A DNA stretch of 50,094 nt, taken from assembly GCA_959606905.1 (NCBI GenBank), contig CAUHML010000019.1:1-50094 (forward strand). Direction: 5' to 3'. The position numbers were made by a program, and so were the translations under genes. The notes beneath the pieces are model-generated. The model ran no database searches. It saw nothing but the letters and a program-made list of their open reading frames with translations, and was not told the origin of the DNA. Origin of the DNA: an uncultured Bacteroides sp. (GTDB lineage Bacteria; Bacteroidota; Bacteroidia; Bacteroidales; Bacteroidaceae). Below, one piece after another: positions 16,786 to 25,197 of this stretch (within the stretch, counting starts at the first letter, position 1; each line of letters opens with the position of its first letter).

Positions 16786-17499
16786 TTATTCTTCTACATT
16801 GAAGTACGCTTCCAGCTCTTTTTCTGCAGAATTATCTTCATTAATTATATCCCGAATGATAATTCCGTATTCCAGCAGAGCAATTCGCGGACACACATCT
16901 ACAGTATGGTTCAGGTTATGGCTGGAAATGATAACCGTAGCCTGATGTTCTTCATTATATCTTTTGAGCAGATGCTTGATAATGGATTGCGAACTCGGGT
17001 CGAGGAAATTGAACGGTTCGTCCAATATTAATAATTGTGGATAATGAAGCATGGCGGAGATTATACCGATCTTTTGTTTATTTCCGGCAGAATAGTTACG
17101 GATTAATTTTTTTTGTCCCATTACTTCCCCGTTCATGAAGCGTTCGAAAGGAACGAGGCGTTCATCTACCTCCTCTTTCTTTAATCCATACATTTTTCCG
17201 ATGAAGTAGAAATATTCTTCCGGGGTCAGATAATCAATCAAAAAACCACTGTCGATAAAAGCACCGGTGAAGGCTTTCCAGTCCTCGTTTAGGCTTACAT
17301 CAATATCATTTATAACTACTTTCCCATTGTCCGCTTTCAGCAGATCCAGCATTAACCGGAAGAGAGTCGTCTTCCCCGCACCGTTGTTTCCCACCAATCC
17401 GAGCATATCGCCTTGATTGATTTCGTAGTGTTCTATATCTACGGCAATCTTTTCACCGAAATTCTTTTTGAGCTTGTCAATGGTAATCATGATTTTCAA
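16786..17499 (-). CDS. ABC transporter ATP-binding protein (partner of DUF5687 permease)
   Basis: This 237-residue ATPase has Walker A at residues 37-44 (GNNGAGKT), Q-loop region near 80, signature NYSAGNKQKIG and Walker B LLILDEPFNFLDP, and the switch His in VIISSHNLNH. The pattern is that of the CcmA/NatA-like export subfamily. The gene starts 29 bp after the DUF5687 gene, which encodes the likely membrane partner. The start could be Met1 or Met4. The substrate is unknown. Confidence 0.88.
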   Translation of the reverse strand: MKIMITIDKLKKNFGEKIAVDIEHYEINQGDMLGLVGNNGAGKTTLFRLMLDLLKADNGKVVINDIDVSLNEDWKAFTGAFIDSGFLIDYLTPEEYFYFIGKMYGLKKEEVDERLVPFERFMNGEVMGQKKLIRNYSAGNKQKIGIISAMLHYPQLLILDEPFNFLDPSSQSIIKHLLKRYNEEHQATVIISSHNLNHTVDVCPRIALLEYGIIIRDIINEDNSAEKELEAYFNVEE

Positions 17500-17528
17500 T
17501 GTTTATATAATTAATGACCCATGTATGT

Positions 17529-19022
17529 CTATTGGCGGCTGTCTCTGAAACCTTCCATATTGTCATATCGCCGTTTCATGAAACGATGATATACATTCTT
17601 TATCCATAGCGGAGAAGTCAGGGTGAATCCTAAACCGATGATCAGTAGGATCGTGTAAGTAATTGTTTCTCCTAAAAGTGAGTTTAACAGGCTATATAGG
17701 ATAAGCGGCACACCGAATGCTCCGAAGTTTACTAACATTTGTATTGCACTATTGGTTTGGCGGCTCGTTACTTTTTCGTTTAGCGGCACAGTTTGTTTAT
17801 TGTAAACAGCCAGTTGGAAGAAGCAGAAATAGATGAAGCCGATCGTATAAAAGAACCAGACAAAAGCTCCCAGCAATGTCAGTTTATTCATAATGATAGC
17901 GGGAACCATGAGTAGGAAAGGAATGATTTCGCCAATACTATATATATAATATTTAGCTTTCAACAGGCTCATAATAGATTCTTTGCGTGACATCAATCCG
18001 TCGATATAATTGCCCTCGAACGACATAATCTGTGACAGGATAATCATTCCGAATACAGCAAAGTTGTATACGCAGATGAAAGAAGTCATCAGGCGTCCAT
18101 CGTAGACACTTGAGAAACTGAGTGCACAGGAAAAAGCTACCACCACGATAGCGACACTGCGTAGAGAACTTTTGCAACGGCGGTTACGTAAAAGCATTTT
18201 CAGTTCTAGTCTCATATATTCGCCGACTTCTCCGTAGCGTTCGAAGAATCTATATTCCGAGACGTGTTTGATTTGTGTATCATCTACTTTGGCCAATTCT
18301 GCGTAGATAAGTCCCGACATAAGTTTGCGGTTAACCAGCCACAAAGTGACTATCACAAGTATAGTGCCGAGAAAGTAGAGAATATTTCCTTGGATATACT
18401 CGTCTCCCAAGTCCATAAAGAAATAGAAAAGAGGACTGTCCTCGGGAATAAAAAGGAGGCAGGCTATTCCACCATAAAAAACAATGGGCAATAGAACCCA
18501 CCAAATACGTTCGTTGATGAGTGTACGGCACAGCAAGTACCAGTAATTGTTAGCAAGAATCAGCAGTAAGATACCAATAAGATAGGTGATAACACCGAGA
18601 ATTCCAAAATATTTAGTAATAGTAATGAAAGAAAAAGGGACAAACATAAACAACCAGAATAGGTTGAATAGGCTAAGTCCGGAGCGGATAAGTAAAAAGT
18701 CGATGACACGATTTCGTTTAACCGGCAACAGGAGGTAAGGTTTTACCTCCTGTGTCGGTGTTTTTTGTAACGGAACACGCAACAGGAAATCCAGTGCCAG
18801 AATAAAGATCAGAACAACGGCGTTCATTACATGATATGGTTCTCGGTTGGGAACCATATTTGAGAAACCGAACGCGAATGTCGTACCGAAAAATATCAGG
18901 TAACCGGCCCAAAATGCAGCCATGACATAACCGAGTATTTTAGCAACTTTGTTCTTTTCATACATCGGGTGTCTTCTGGCGGCAAGTCTTCCGTGTTTAC
19001 GTAGTTCGTTGAGTATCATCAT
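17529..19022 (-). CDS. DUF5687-family membrane protein, probable ABC permease
   Basis: The 497-residue protein is very hydrophobic with around ten to twelve possible membrane helices, starting with a basic cytoplasmic N-terminus (MMILNELRKHGRLAARRHPMY). It matches DUF5687 by its opening and by the VKRNRVIDFLLIRSGLSLFNLF segment. Its position directly before an ABC ATPase gene (29 bp) suggests it is that ATPase's transmembrane partner. No periplasmic domain of FtsX/MacB type is seen. The export substrate is unknown; neighbours act in the envelope. Confidence 0.75.
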   Translation of the reverse strand: MMILNELRKHGRLAARRHPMYEKNKVAKILGYVMAAFWAGYLIFFGTTFAFGFSNMVPNREPYHVMNAVVLIFILALDFLLRVPLQKTPTQEVKPYLLLPVKRNRVIDFLLIRSGLSLFNLFWLFMFVPFSFITITKYFGILGVITYLIGILLLILANNYWYLLCRTLINERIWWVLLPIVFYGGIACLLFIPEDSPLFYFFMDLGDEYIQGNILYFLGTILVIVTLWLVNRKLMSGLIYAELAKVDDTQIKHVSEYRFFERYGEVGEYMRLELKMLLRNRRCKSSLRSVAIVVVAFSCALSFSSVYDGRLMTSFICVYNFAVFGMIILSQIMSFEGNYIDGLMSRKESIMSLLKAKYYIYSIGEIIPFLLMVPAIIMNKLTLLGAFVWFFYTIGFIYFCFFQLAVYNKQTVPLNEKVTSRQTNSAIQMLVNFGAFGVPLILYSLLNSLLGETITYTILLIIGLGFTLTSPLWIKNVYHRFMKRRYDNMEGFRDSRQ

Positions 19023-19038
19023 CTATACAAAAGAATTT

Positions 19039-21876
19039 TTATTTGTTTTCTTCCGGCATAGTCATAACGACTTGAATTTCGTTGTTCTGTTTCAGCAGCT
19101 TGGCAAGGAAGTCTTGTACTTCTTTGGCTGTAATGCTGTTGACTAACTTTTCATAGTCTTTCGTATTGTCAATACCTGTGTAGAAATATTCGTCCAGATT
19201 ATTTAGCCAATAGCCGTTTTCTTTCTGAGCGTCTTTGTATTTCTTCAACATATATTCTTTGATCTTCTGCATGTGTTCGGCAGATGGACCTTCTTTAGCC
19301 ATTTTTTCTAATTGTTCCACAACGATAGCAGACAGTTTATCTTTCTTAGCTGGGTCAGTCTGGAATACAATCTGAAGTACCAGTTCTTCCTTCGGATATT
19401 TGCTGAGGTTTCCGTTACAGCTTACGCCATACGTGCCACCTTCTTTTTCGCGGATTTCAGCGGTGTAAACCATATCTAATGCCTGATCAAGGAAGCTGAG
19501 TAGTGTATTGCTACGCAGGTCGTATTTGCAAGTTCCGCTGTATAGGAACATGATGGTAGCCATTGGCGTTTCCTGTTTCTTTGCAAATTCATTCTTGTAT
19601 TCCCCTTTGCGAATGTACATCTTATTATCCTTGAATGTTTCCTTGCGGTTGATAGAAGGCAGAGCACCCAGATATTTTGCAATCATCGGTTTCATCTGTT
19701 CTAGGTTTACGTTTCCTACCAGATAGAAAGTAAAATCGCTTGCATCTTTATAGCGGTCTTTGTACATTTCGAGGATACGGTCATAGTCGATCTGGTCTAC
19801 CATGCTTTCTTTCAGCTTGATAGCGCGTGGATGGTCACCGTATAGAGCACGTGTCACTGTATCGCTGAATGCCGTCATCGGGTTAACGTCTGAGTTTTGA
19901 AGCTGTGCTTTCAGGCGGTTCTTGTATGATTCGAATGCTTCATTATCCTTGCGCGGAGAAGTGAATGTCAGGTAAGTCAACTGCATCATTGTCTCGAAAT
20001 CTTTCGGAGAACAGCTACCTGAAATTGTTTCTGTTGTATTACCGATACCGGCTCCTACGGAAGCACGTTTACCGGCAAGGGCTTTGCTTAAGTCTACTTT
20101 GCTGAAATTACCGATACCGCCTACCAGAGCTACACCGTTTAATTGAGAAATATTGATGATTTCATCGTTCGGGAATACACTGGTACCACCAAGGCTTACA
20201 CCTTTCATCATGATCTGGTCAGCTTTGAAATCTGTAGGCTTCGCATAGACTGTTACACCGTTAGAAAGCACTAGTTTTGTACTGCCGTAAACGTCATCGG
20301 CCTTTTCGGAAACAATCTTTCCGCCTTTAATGTCTTCAGAGATAAGAGGTTCGTTGGAAACTTTGTCTTCGTATGGTTTCAAATCGAATGAACTCATCTG
20401 CTTCAATAAAGCTGCAATTTCCTCTTTCGTCGGATATTTCAGACCTTCTTTTTGAGGACCCGCGAGCAGTACTACTTGGTTATTATCAGTAACCAGCTGT
20501 TTCATCAATTCGTTGACGGCCGTCACAGGAATGTTCGGAGCCATCTGCTGTACAAGCATATATTCGAATTCGATACCCGGAATCGGTTCTTTATCGAGGA
20601 AATTGTTCACATATTCATCGACATAGTTACCACTTTTTGTTTTTTCACGTTCGTTATACGCAGACTCCATAGCTTGCATATAGTTAGCACGCGCGCGTTC
20701 ATATTCAGTTTCAGTGAATCCGAAACGACGTGCACGTTCTGCTTCTTCCAGAATAGTTTTCATCGCCAAGTCTACACCGTCAATCTTGCTGTTTGCAGTA
20801 AGGCTGAATGCTTCTTTGGTCTTGGCAAGGAAATACTCTCCATATCCTGCACCGGCACCGGTAAAAGGAGGATTGGCTGTTTGGCGGAGTTCGTTCAAAC
20901 GGCTATTCAGCATATTGATAGCCATGTTGAGTACGTACTGTGTAGCATAATAAGAAATCGTATTTTTCAAAGAATCTGGCGTTGCATCTTGTTTGAAGAA
21001 GATGTTGATAGAAGGATTGGCAACTTCTTTGTCTGTGCCGATATAGATCAACGGTTCCTGATTGTCTGCTACCGGATAGTAAATACGTTCGGCAGGGTTT
21101 ACCGGAGCTTTTACGTCTTTGAATACCTCTTTCAACTTGGCTTCCATTTCTTCAGCGTTGATGTCACCGACGATAACGATTCCCTGCAAATCGGGACGGT
21201 ACCATTTAGCATAGTAATCACGGATATCCTGATAAGGGAAGTTGTTGATAACGTCAATACTGCCGATAGGCATACAGTCGGCATATTTAGAATCCGGATA
21301 CATAGTAGCCTGTGCATCAGTCATGATGCGTAGCATACCACTGTTGCGACTTCTCCATTCTTCGCGGATTACACCACGTTCTTTGTCGATTTCTTTGTCG
21401 GCAAGGTTGATAGCGCTCGACCAGTCGTGTAGGATAAGCAGGCAGGAATCTACCACATTCTGGTTTTCTGTCGGTACGTTACTGATGTTGTAAACGGTCT
21501 GGTCGACACTGGTATAGGCATTCAGGTTTGTTCCGAATTTAATACCTTTAGTTTCACACCAGGGAATGATTCCAAGTCCGGTTTCATCGCCGGGGAAATG
21601 TTTGGTCCCGTTGAAAGCCATGTGTTCCAGAAAGTGAGCCAAGCCACGTTGCTGTGGTTCTTCCAGAATAGAACCTACTTTTTGTGCGATGTAGAATTCT
21701 ACGCGTTTTTCCGGGAGTGCATTGTGTCGGATGTAATAAGTAAGTCCGTTATCCAGTTTGCCGATACGGACATTTTTGTCCACAGGCATTTGTTGCATGG
21801 GTTGTGCAAAAACGGACTGGAAATTGCAGCATATGATAAGGACTGCAATAAATAATCCACGTAATAAATGTTTCAT
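19039..21876 (-). CDS. M16-family (pitrilysin/insulinase-like) zinc protease, exported
   Basis: The 945-residue protein carries a signal peptide (MKHLLRGLFIAVLIICCNFQSVFA). The inverted zinc motif HxxEH is present as HFLEH at residues 81-85, with the distal Glu expected about 75 residues later in the NLADKEIDKERGVIREEWRS region. Two M16 halves follow in one chain: an active N-terminal half (about 40-420) and a second half (about 530-930) lacking the zinc motif, as in pitrilysin. These enzymes digest peptides inside a closed clamshell. The gene is 79 bp downstream of kdsA and 16 bp upstream of the DUF5687 gene. Location is probably periplasmic. Confidence 0.93.
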   Translation of the reverse strand: MKHLLRGLFIAVLIICCNFQSVFAQPMQQMPVDKNVRIGKLDNGLTYYIRHNALPEKRVEFYIAQKVGSILEEPQQRGLAHFLEHMAFNGTKHFPGDETGLGIIPWCETKGIKFGTNLNAYTSVDQTVYNISNVPTENQNVVDSCLLILHDWSSAINLADKEIDKERGVIREEWRSRNSGMLRIMTDAQATMYPDSKYADCMPIGSIDVINNFPYQDIRDYYAKWYRPDLQGIVIVGDINAEEMEAKLKEVFKDVKAPVNPAERIYYPVADNQEPLIYIGTDKEVANPSINIFFKQDATPDSLKNTISYYATQYVLNMAINMLNSRLNELRQTANPPFTGAGAGYGEYFLAKTKEAFSLTANSKIDGVDLAMKTILEEAERARRFGFTETEYERARANYMQAMESAYNEREKTKSGNYVDEYVNNFLDKEPIPGIEFEYMLVQQMAPNIPVTAVNELMKQLVTDNNQVVLLAGPQKEGLKYPTKEEIAALLKQMSSFDLKPYEDKVSNEPLISEDIKGGKIVSEKADDVYGSTKLVLSNGVTVYAKPTDFKADQIMMKGVSLGGTSVFPNDEIINISQLNGVALVGGIGNFSKVDLSKALAGKRASVGAGIGNTTETISGSCSPKDFETMMQLTYLTFTSPRKDNEAFESYKNRLKAQLQNSDVNPMTAFSDTVTRALYGDHPRAIKLKESMVDQIDYDRILEMYKDRYKDASDFTFYLVGNVNLEQMKPMIAKYLGALPSINRKETFKDNKMYIRKGEYKNEFAKKQETPMATIMFLYSGTCKYDLRSNTLLSFLDQALDMVYTAEIREKEGGTYGVSCNGNLSKYPKEELVLQIVFQTDPAKKDKLSAIVVEQLEKMAKEGPSAEHMQKIKEYMLKKYKDAQKENGYWLNNLDEYFYTGIDNTKDYEKLVNSITAKEVQDFLAKLLKQNNEIQVVMTMPEENK

Positions 21877-21955
21877 GTTCTATTTAATTTAATAAAAGTT
21901 TCTGTGTTATCTGTCGTGATTGTCTATGGTAAATCACAAACAGGCAGAAAAAGAG

Positions 21956-22756
21956 TTATTTAATGGCTTGGCGTATCCTTACTAATTTTGTTAACAATCC
22001 TTCCAATAAATCAAGCTTCAGCATATTGGCACCGTCGCTTTTGGCTACGGCGGGATTTTCGTGTGTTTCGATAAAGATACCGTCTGCCCCTACGGCTATG
22101 CCCGCTTTGGCAATAGTTTCTATAAGTTGCGGCATACCGCCGGTCACTCCGCTTGTTTGGTTCGGTTGTTGTAGTGAGTGAGTGACATCGAGCACGACAG
22201 GATATCCGAATGATTGCATTTCAGGAATACCTCGGTAGTCCACTACAAGGTCTTGATAACCGAAAGTTGTTCCGCGTTCGGTCAACATAACATTCTTGTT
22301 GCCGGCTTCTATTACTTTGTCTGCGGCAAATTGCATTGCCATTGGAGAAAGAAATTGTCCCTTCTTGATATTAACGGTCTTTCCGGTTTTGGCTGCGGCT
22401 ACGAGCAGATCGGTTTGGCGGCTGAGGAATGCCGGAATTTGAAGTATGTCTACGTATTCGGCTGCCATGTTAGCTTCGTCGGCAGCATGGATGTCCGTTA
22501 CGGTAGGGATTCCGAAAGTATCATGTACCTTTTTCAGTATTTTGAGGGCTTTTTCATCACCGATACCCATGAATGAATCCAGACGTGAGCGGTTCGCTTT
22601 GCGGTAAGAACCTTTAAATACGTAAGGAATTTGCAATGTTTCGGTGATTTTGACTACTCGTTCGGCAATGCGCATGGCCATTTCTTCACCTTCTATAACA
22701 CATGGGCCGGCCAGCAGAAAGAAGTTACCGGCAGGATTGTTTTTAAGTTCGATCAT
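21956..22756 (-). CDS. kdsA: 3-deoxy-D-manno-octulosonate 8-phosphate synthase
   Basis: KdsA joins arabinose 5-phosphate and phosphoenolpyruvate to form KDO 8-phosphate for the inner core of lipopolysaccharide. The 266-residue TIM barrel has AGPCVIEGE near residue 16, FKGSYRKANRSRLDSF near 44, GIPTVTDIH, NIKKGQFLSPMAM, LTERGTTFGY and the SLQQPN loop. Cys19 in AGPCVIE occupies the place of the metal-binding Cys of the metal-dependent class (Asn in the Escherichia coli type), so this is probably a metallo-enzyme. A lipid kinase gene lies 79 bp upstream. Confidence 0.96.
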   Translation of the reverse strand: MIELKNNPAGNFFLLAGPCVIEGEEMAMRIAERVVKITETLQIPYVFKGSYRKANRSRLDSFMGIGDEKALKILKKVHDTFGIPTVTDIHAADEANMAAEYVDILQIPAFLSRQTDLLVAAAKTGKTVNIKKGQFLSPMAMQFAADKVIEAGNKNVMLTERGTTFGYQDLVVDYRGIPEMQSFGYPVVLDVTHSLQQPNQTSGVTGGMPQLIETIAKAGIAVGADGIFIETHENPAVAKSDGANMLKLDLLEGLLTKLVRIRQAIK

Positions 22757-22835
22757 ATTGTTAATTACAAATTATAAGTTACATTATATAGGTAATACAG
22801 GTATCTCCTTGTTTAGAGGAGGCGTGTTTGTTTTC

Positions 22836-23762
22836 TTAGTTCGGGATAATAAGCGTGGTCTTTTCCGGGAGAACGCCTACTTCCAGAGGAAAGTGTTTCG
22901 GCAGTATCCGTCCGTCCAGATCTACTGAAGCACTTTGTGCTCGGAGTACTTTCACTTTCTTTGTCCGATAGCACTTCACGACTTTGTGATTCAGAATCCT
23001 TCCCTGTATCAACATCCACAATCCGGAAATGATTTGCAGGAATTCCGGGCGATAGATCACAGATACATCCAGCCAGCCGTTGTAAGGAACGGCACTCGGT
23101 GTCTGTCCCCAGCCCCAGGCACTTCCCACACATACCGTCATGATGCGTCCACGGATATGTTCGTCGTTGATGCGGAGGTGCATTCTGTACAACTTACGTT
23201 CGAATATCAGAGAGAACAAGGCGGCAACATACGACAGGAATTTTACGCCCCAGAAACGCTTTGTCTGGTCGGTAATCTTGACGATTCGTGCGCCTAGTCC
23301 AATATTAACAGCGTTGAGGAAGTAACGGTGTTGATGTTCTTTTCCATCGTAGAAGTTGCAATAGCCTACGTCTATTTTCTTGAGTCGATGATTAATGATA
23401 CAGTCGACAGCTGGCTTGTATTCGGTACTGAGTCCCCAATATTTGGCAAAGTCATTCCCGATGCCGTTCGGAATCATGCCAAGTGCGATATTGTCTTTAT
23501 CCTCTGCATCGGATAGCATAATGCCGTTGATAGCGTCATTCAACGCACCGTCACCGCCCACAACGACAATCGTACGATAACCATTGTTGGCTAAAATCTT
23601 AGCGAGACGTTCTACTGAACCGAAACCTTCGGATTGCACATAGTCATAGTCGACGCCTTTGCTGTCCATGTATTCCTTGATCTCTTTCCAGCGTTTTTTT
23701 ACCTTTCGGGTACCAGCTTTCGGGTTGTAAATCACACCCCATTTCTTCGGTTCTACACTCAT
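22836..23762 (-). CDS. Diacylglycerol/lipid kinase family protein
   Basis: The 308-residue cytoplasmic protein fits the YegS/DgkB lipid-kinase fold: IYNPKAGTRKVKKRW near residue 11, the nucleotide-binding VVGGDGALNDAINGIM near residue 70, and GMIPNGIGNDFAKYWGL near 95. The C-terminal beta-sandwich contains VGSAWGWGQTPSAVPYNGWLDV and a final VDLDGRILPKHFPLEVGVLP. These enzymes phosphorylate diacylglycerol or related lipids; the exact lipid is not readable. A -7 box overlaps the 57-bp gap to miaA, so it may head its own transcript continuing into kdsA. Confidence 0.88.
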   Translation of the reverse strand: MSVEPKKWGVIYNPKAGTRKVKKRWKEIKEYMDSKGVDYDYVQSEGFGSVERLAKILANNGYRTIVVVGGDGALNDAINGIMLSDAEDKDNIALGMIPNGIGNDFAKYWGLSTEYKPAVDCIINHRLKKIDVGYCNFYDGKEHQHRYFLNAVNIGLGARIVKITDQTKRFWGVKFLSYVAALFSLIFERKLYRMHLRINDEHIRGRIMTVCVGSAWGWGQTPSAVPYNGWLDVSVIYRPEFLQIISGLWMLIQGRILNHKVVKCYRTKKVKVLRAQSASVDLDGRILPKHFPLEVGVLPEKTTLIIPN

Positions 23763-23811
23763 ATCCGTATTTCTATCCTACAATATTAAAAATCTCACTA
23801 TATTTCACTGC

Positions 23812-23819
23812 CAAAGATA
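23812..23819 (-). promoter_or_regulatory. Promoter -7 box for the lipid kinase-kdsA run (TATCTTTG)
   Basis: The minus strand reads TATCTTTGGCA, a consensus -7 box 50 bp upstream of the lipid kinase start and directly after the miaA stop codon. Any -33 box would lie inside miaA and is not clear. Confidence 0.55.
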
Positions 23820-24740
23820 CTAATTCCCCTGCAGTTTTTCTTTCACAAACGCTATCTTTTCTTCCATTGGCAGTTTCGCGCTTATCCAATGAATAGTAAA
23901 TCCTCGTCTTTCCATGCCGCGAAACCAAGTCATCTGCCGTTTGGCGAATTGATGAATCGCAGTTTCTAATCCGTTAAACATCTCTTCGTATGTCATTTGT
24001 CCTGTGACATATAACGTCAGGTATTTGTATTCCAGACCATAATATATTAAATCTTCCGGTGAAATTCCTTCTCTGATCAGTTGTCGTACCTCATCAACCA
24101 TACCTTCATCCAACCGCTGTTTTAATCGTAGCGTAATTTTCTCGCGGCGTAGTTCTCGTTCGATGTCTACGCCAATGATGAGGCTGTTCAGCTTCGGAAA
24201 TTCCCGTTCGGGGACTGGGTGGGCGGCATAATATTCTTCAATCTCTATTGCACGAATGGCACGTTTCACTGTGTCTACGTCCGTAGAGTTATGCAACGTT
24301 TTGTATTGGCTTAAAATTTCCGTCAGTTCTTCAAGAGAATAACTTGCCAAACGGGTACGCAACTCCGGATTTTCCGGTACGGGCATTAGTTTATAACCTT
24401 TTAAGACTGATTCCAAATACATCCCTGTCCCTCCACATAAAACGGGGAGACAACCTTTTTGTTTGACTGTTTCGTAAGAAACCAGAAAATCTTGTTGATA
24501 TTCAAAAACATTGTATTTGTATCCGGGGGCGGCTATATCAATCAGATGATACGGGATTTTATGTCCATTGACCGTATAATCGGCCAAATCTTTTCCGGTG
24601 CCGAGATCCATTCCCCTGTATATTTGACGGGAGTCGGCACTGATAATTTCTGTATTCAATTCATAGGCCAAAGCAGCGGCAAACGGAGTTTTGCCTGAGG
24701 CGGTAGGTCCTAATATGGTGATTAAATCATAGTTCGGCAT
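23820..24740 (-). CDS. miaA: tRNA dimethylallyltransferase
   Basis: MiaA adds a dimethylallyl group to N6 of adenosine 37 in tRNAs that read codons starting with U. The 306-residue protein has the P-loop GPTASGKT at residues 11-18, ISADSRQIYRGMDLGTGK next, a LCGGTGMYLESVLKGY segment near residue 100, and the RQMTWFRG motif near the end. Length is normal. Bacteroides genomes often have two miaA copies; only one is in view. A -7 box lies 23 bp upstream of the start. The gene marks the last conserved housekeeping locus before the accessory polysaccharide locus. Confidence 0.96.
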   Translation of the reverse strand: MPNYDLITILGPTASGKTPFAAALAYELNTEIISADSRQIYRGMDLGTGKDLADYTVNGHKIPYHLIDIAAPGYKYNVFEYQQDFLVSYETVKQKGCLPVLCGGTGMYLESVLKGYKLMPVPENPELRTRLASYSLEELTEILSQYKTLHNSTDVDTVKRAIRAIEIEEYYAAHPVPEREFPKLNSLIIGVDIERELRREKITLRLKQRLDEGMVDEVRQLIREGISPEDLIYYGLEYKYLTLYVTGQMTYEEMFNGLETAIHQFAKRQMTWFRGMERRGFTIHWISAKLPMEEKIAFVKEKLQGN

Positions 24741-24762
24741 AGTTTTATTTTTTCTACATCTG

Positions 24763-24770
24763 CAAAATTA
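24763..24770 (-). promoter_or_regulatory. Promoter -7 box of miaA (TAATTTTG)
   Basis: The minus strand reads TAATTTTGCA, matching TAnnTTTG, 23 bp before the miaA start codon. Confidence 0.55.
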
Positions 24771-24936
24771 CGAAATAATTTTCACCTGCTTGGTATTCAG
24801 TTGTTTTTTTTGGTTGAAATGCTACATTCATACCTTTACTGCACTTTCTTTATCCGGTAGCTGTGTCGATCGTTCTATTTCTTCCTGTCTATTACCTCCC
24901 CTTCATTATTGTTATATAACCTTCCGCTTGGTGGAA

Positions 24937-24999
24937 TATAAAGCACCGCTTTAGAGAACGTAAAGCATAGCTTTAGGTAGTCTAAAGCAGTGCTTTATA
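24937..24999. repeat. Three palindromes at exact 22-bp spacing forming one large symmetric element
   Basis: The 15-bp unit TAAAGC-nnn-GCTTTA occurs at 24939, 24961 and 24983, with centres ACC, ATA and AGT and 7-bp linkers. Each unit is a small hairpin. In addition the whole block is symmetric about base 24968: TATAAAGCAC (24937-24946) pairs with GTGCTTTATA (24990-24999), and GCTTTAGA (24948-24955) with TCTAAAGC (24981-24988), leaving the middle unit as the tip. It can thus fold as three small hairpins or one long one. Function is unknown; candidates are a REP-like mobile repeat, an operator array or a transcript-end structure. Confidence 0.85.
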
Positions 25000-25065
25000 A
25001 AAGTCTAAGTGTTTGTTTCAATTATAAGGAAGAAAAATATATGAGGCTTTCAAAAGTCTGTTTTT

Positions 25066-25073
25066 TACTTTTG
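25066..25073 (+). promoter_or_regulatory. Possible plus-strand -7 box (TACTTTTG) facing the end of the polysaccharide locus
   Basis: TACTTTTGCA matches the -7 consensus and points toward the 3' end of the minus-strand lipoprotein gene. No clear -33 box and only a 7-codon ORF follow. A short antisense transcript is conceivable but chance occurrence in AT-rich DNA is likely. Confidence 0.2.
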
Positions 25074-25116
25074 CAATCAAGGAATAAGGGTGATTTTATG
25101 TATTTTACTTTTAAAC

Positions 25117-25197
25117 GGTAAATTCCCATGTCTTAATATTATTAATGCGAATCAGTATTTGGTTCGCATTAATAATATTAAGACATGGGAATTTACC
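25117..25197 (-). terminator. Perfect 35-bp hairpin closing the polysaccharide locus
   Basis: Bases 25117-25151 are exactly complementary to 25163-25197 with an 11-base loop. The stop codon of the last gene (25193-25195) is inside the stem. No long T-run follows on the minus strand, although the bases after the stem are moderately T-rich. The location fits a terminator or a 3' end stabiliser of the long susCD transcript. Confidence 0.75.

Larger units (their letters stand above)
24771..25116. other. Intergenic gap between miaA and the polysaccharide locus
   Basis: No convincing coding sequence was seen on either strand. The left part (24771-24936) shows nothing recognisable. The right part holds the triple palindrome (24937-24999) and a possible plus-strand -7 box (25066-25073). 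The gap ends at the long hairpin that closes the polysaccharide locus. Confidence 0.6.

Noticed and set aside
20452..21333. 293-codon open frame on the plus strand inside the M16 protease gene
   Set aside because: It is the antisense shadow of a firmly identified gene; its protein is low-complexity Phe/Ile/Arg/His with no recognisable domain.
24939..24997. CRISPR array
   Set aside because: The repeats are 15-bp palindromes with 7-bp linkers, far too short for spacers, and there are no cas genes.
24741..25192. tRNA gene or small gene in the miaA to polysaccharide-locus gap
   Set aside because: No cloverleaf-like arms, no conserved TTCGA loop and no coding frame were found; only the palindromes and hairpin stand out.
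25119..25195. Invertible promoter (phase-variation switch) bounded by the 33-35 bp inverted repeats
   Set aside because: Only 11 bases lie between the arms, too few to hold a promoter, and no recombinase gene is near.
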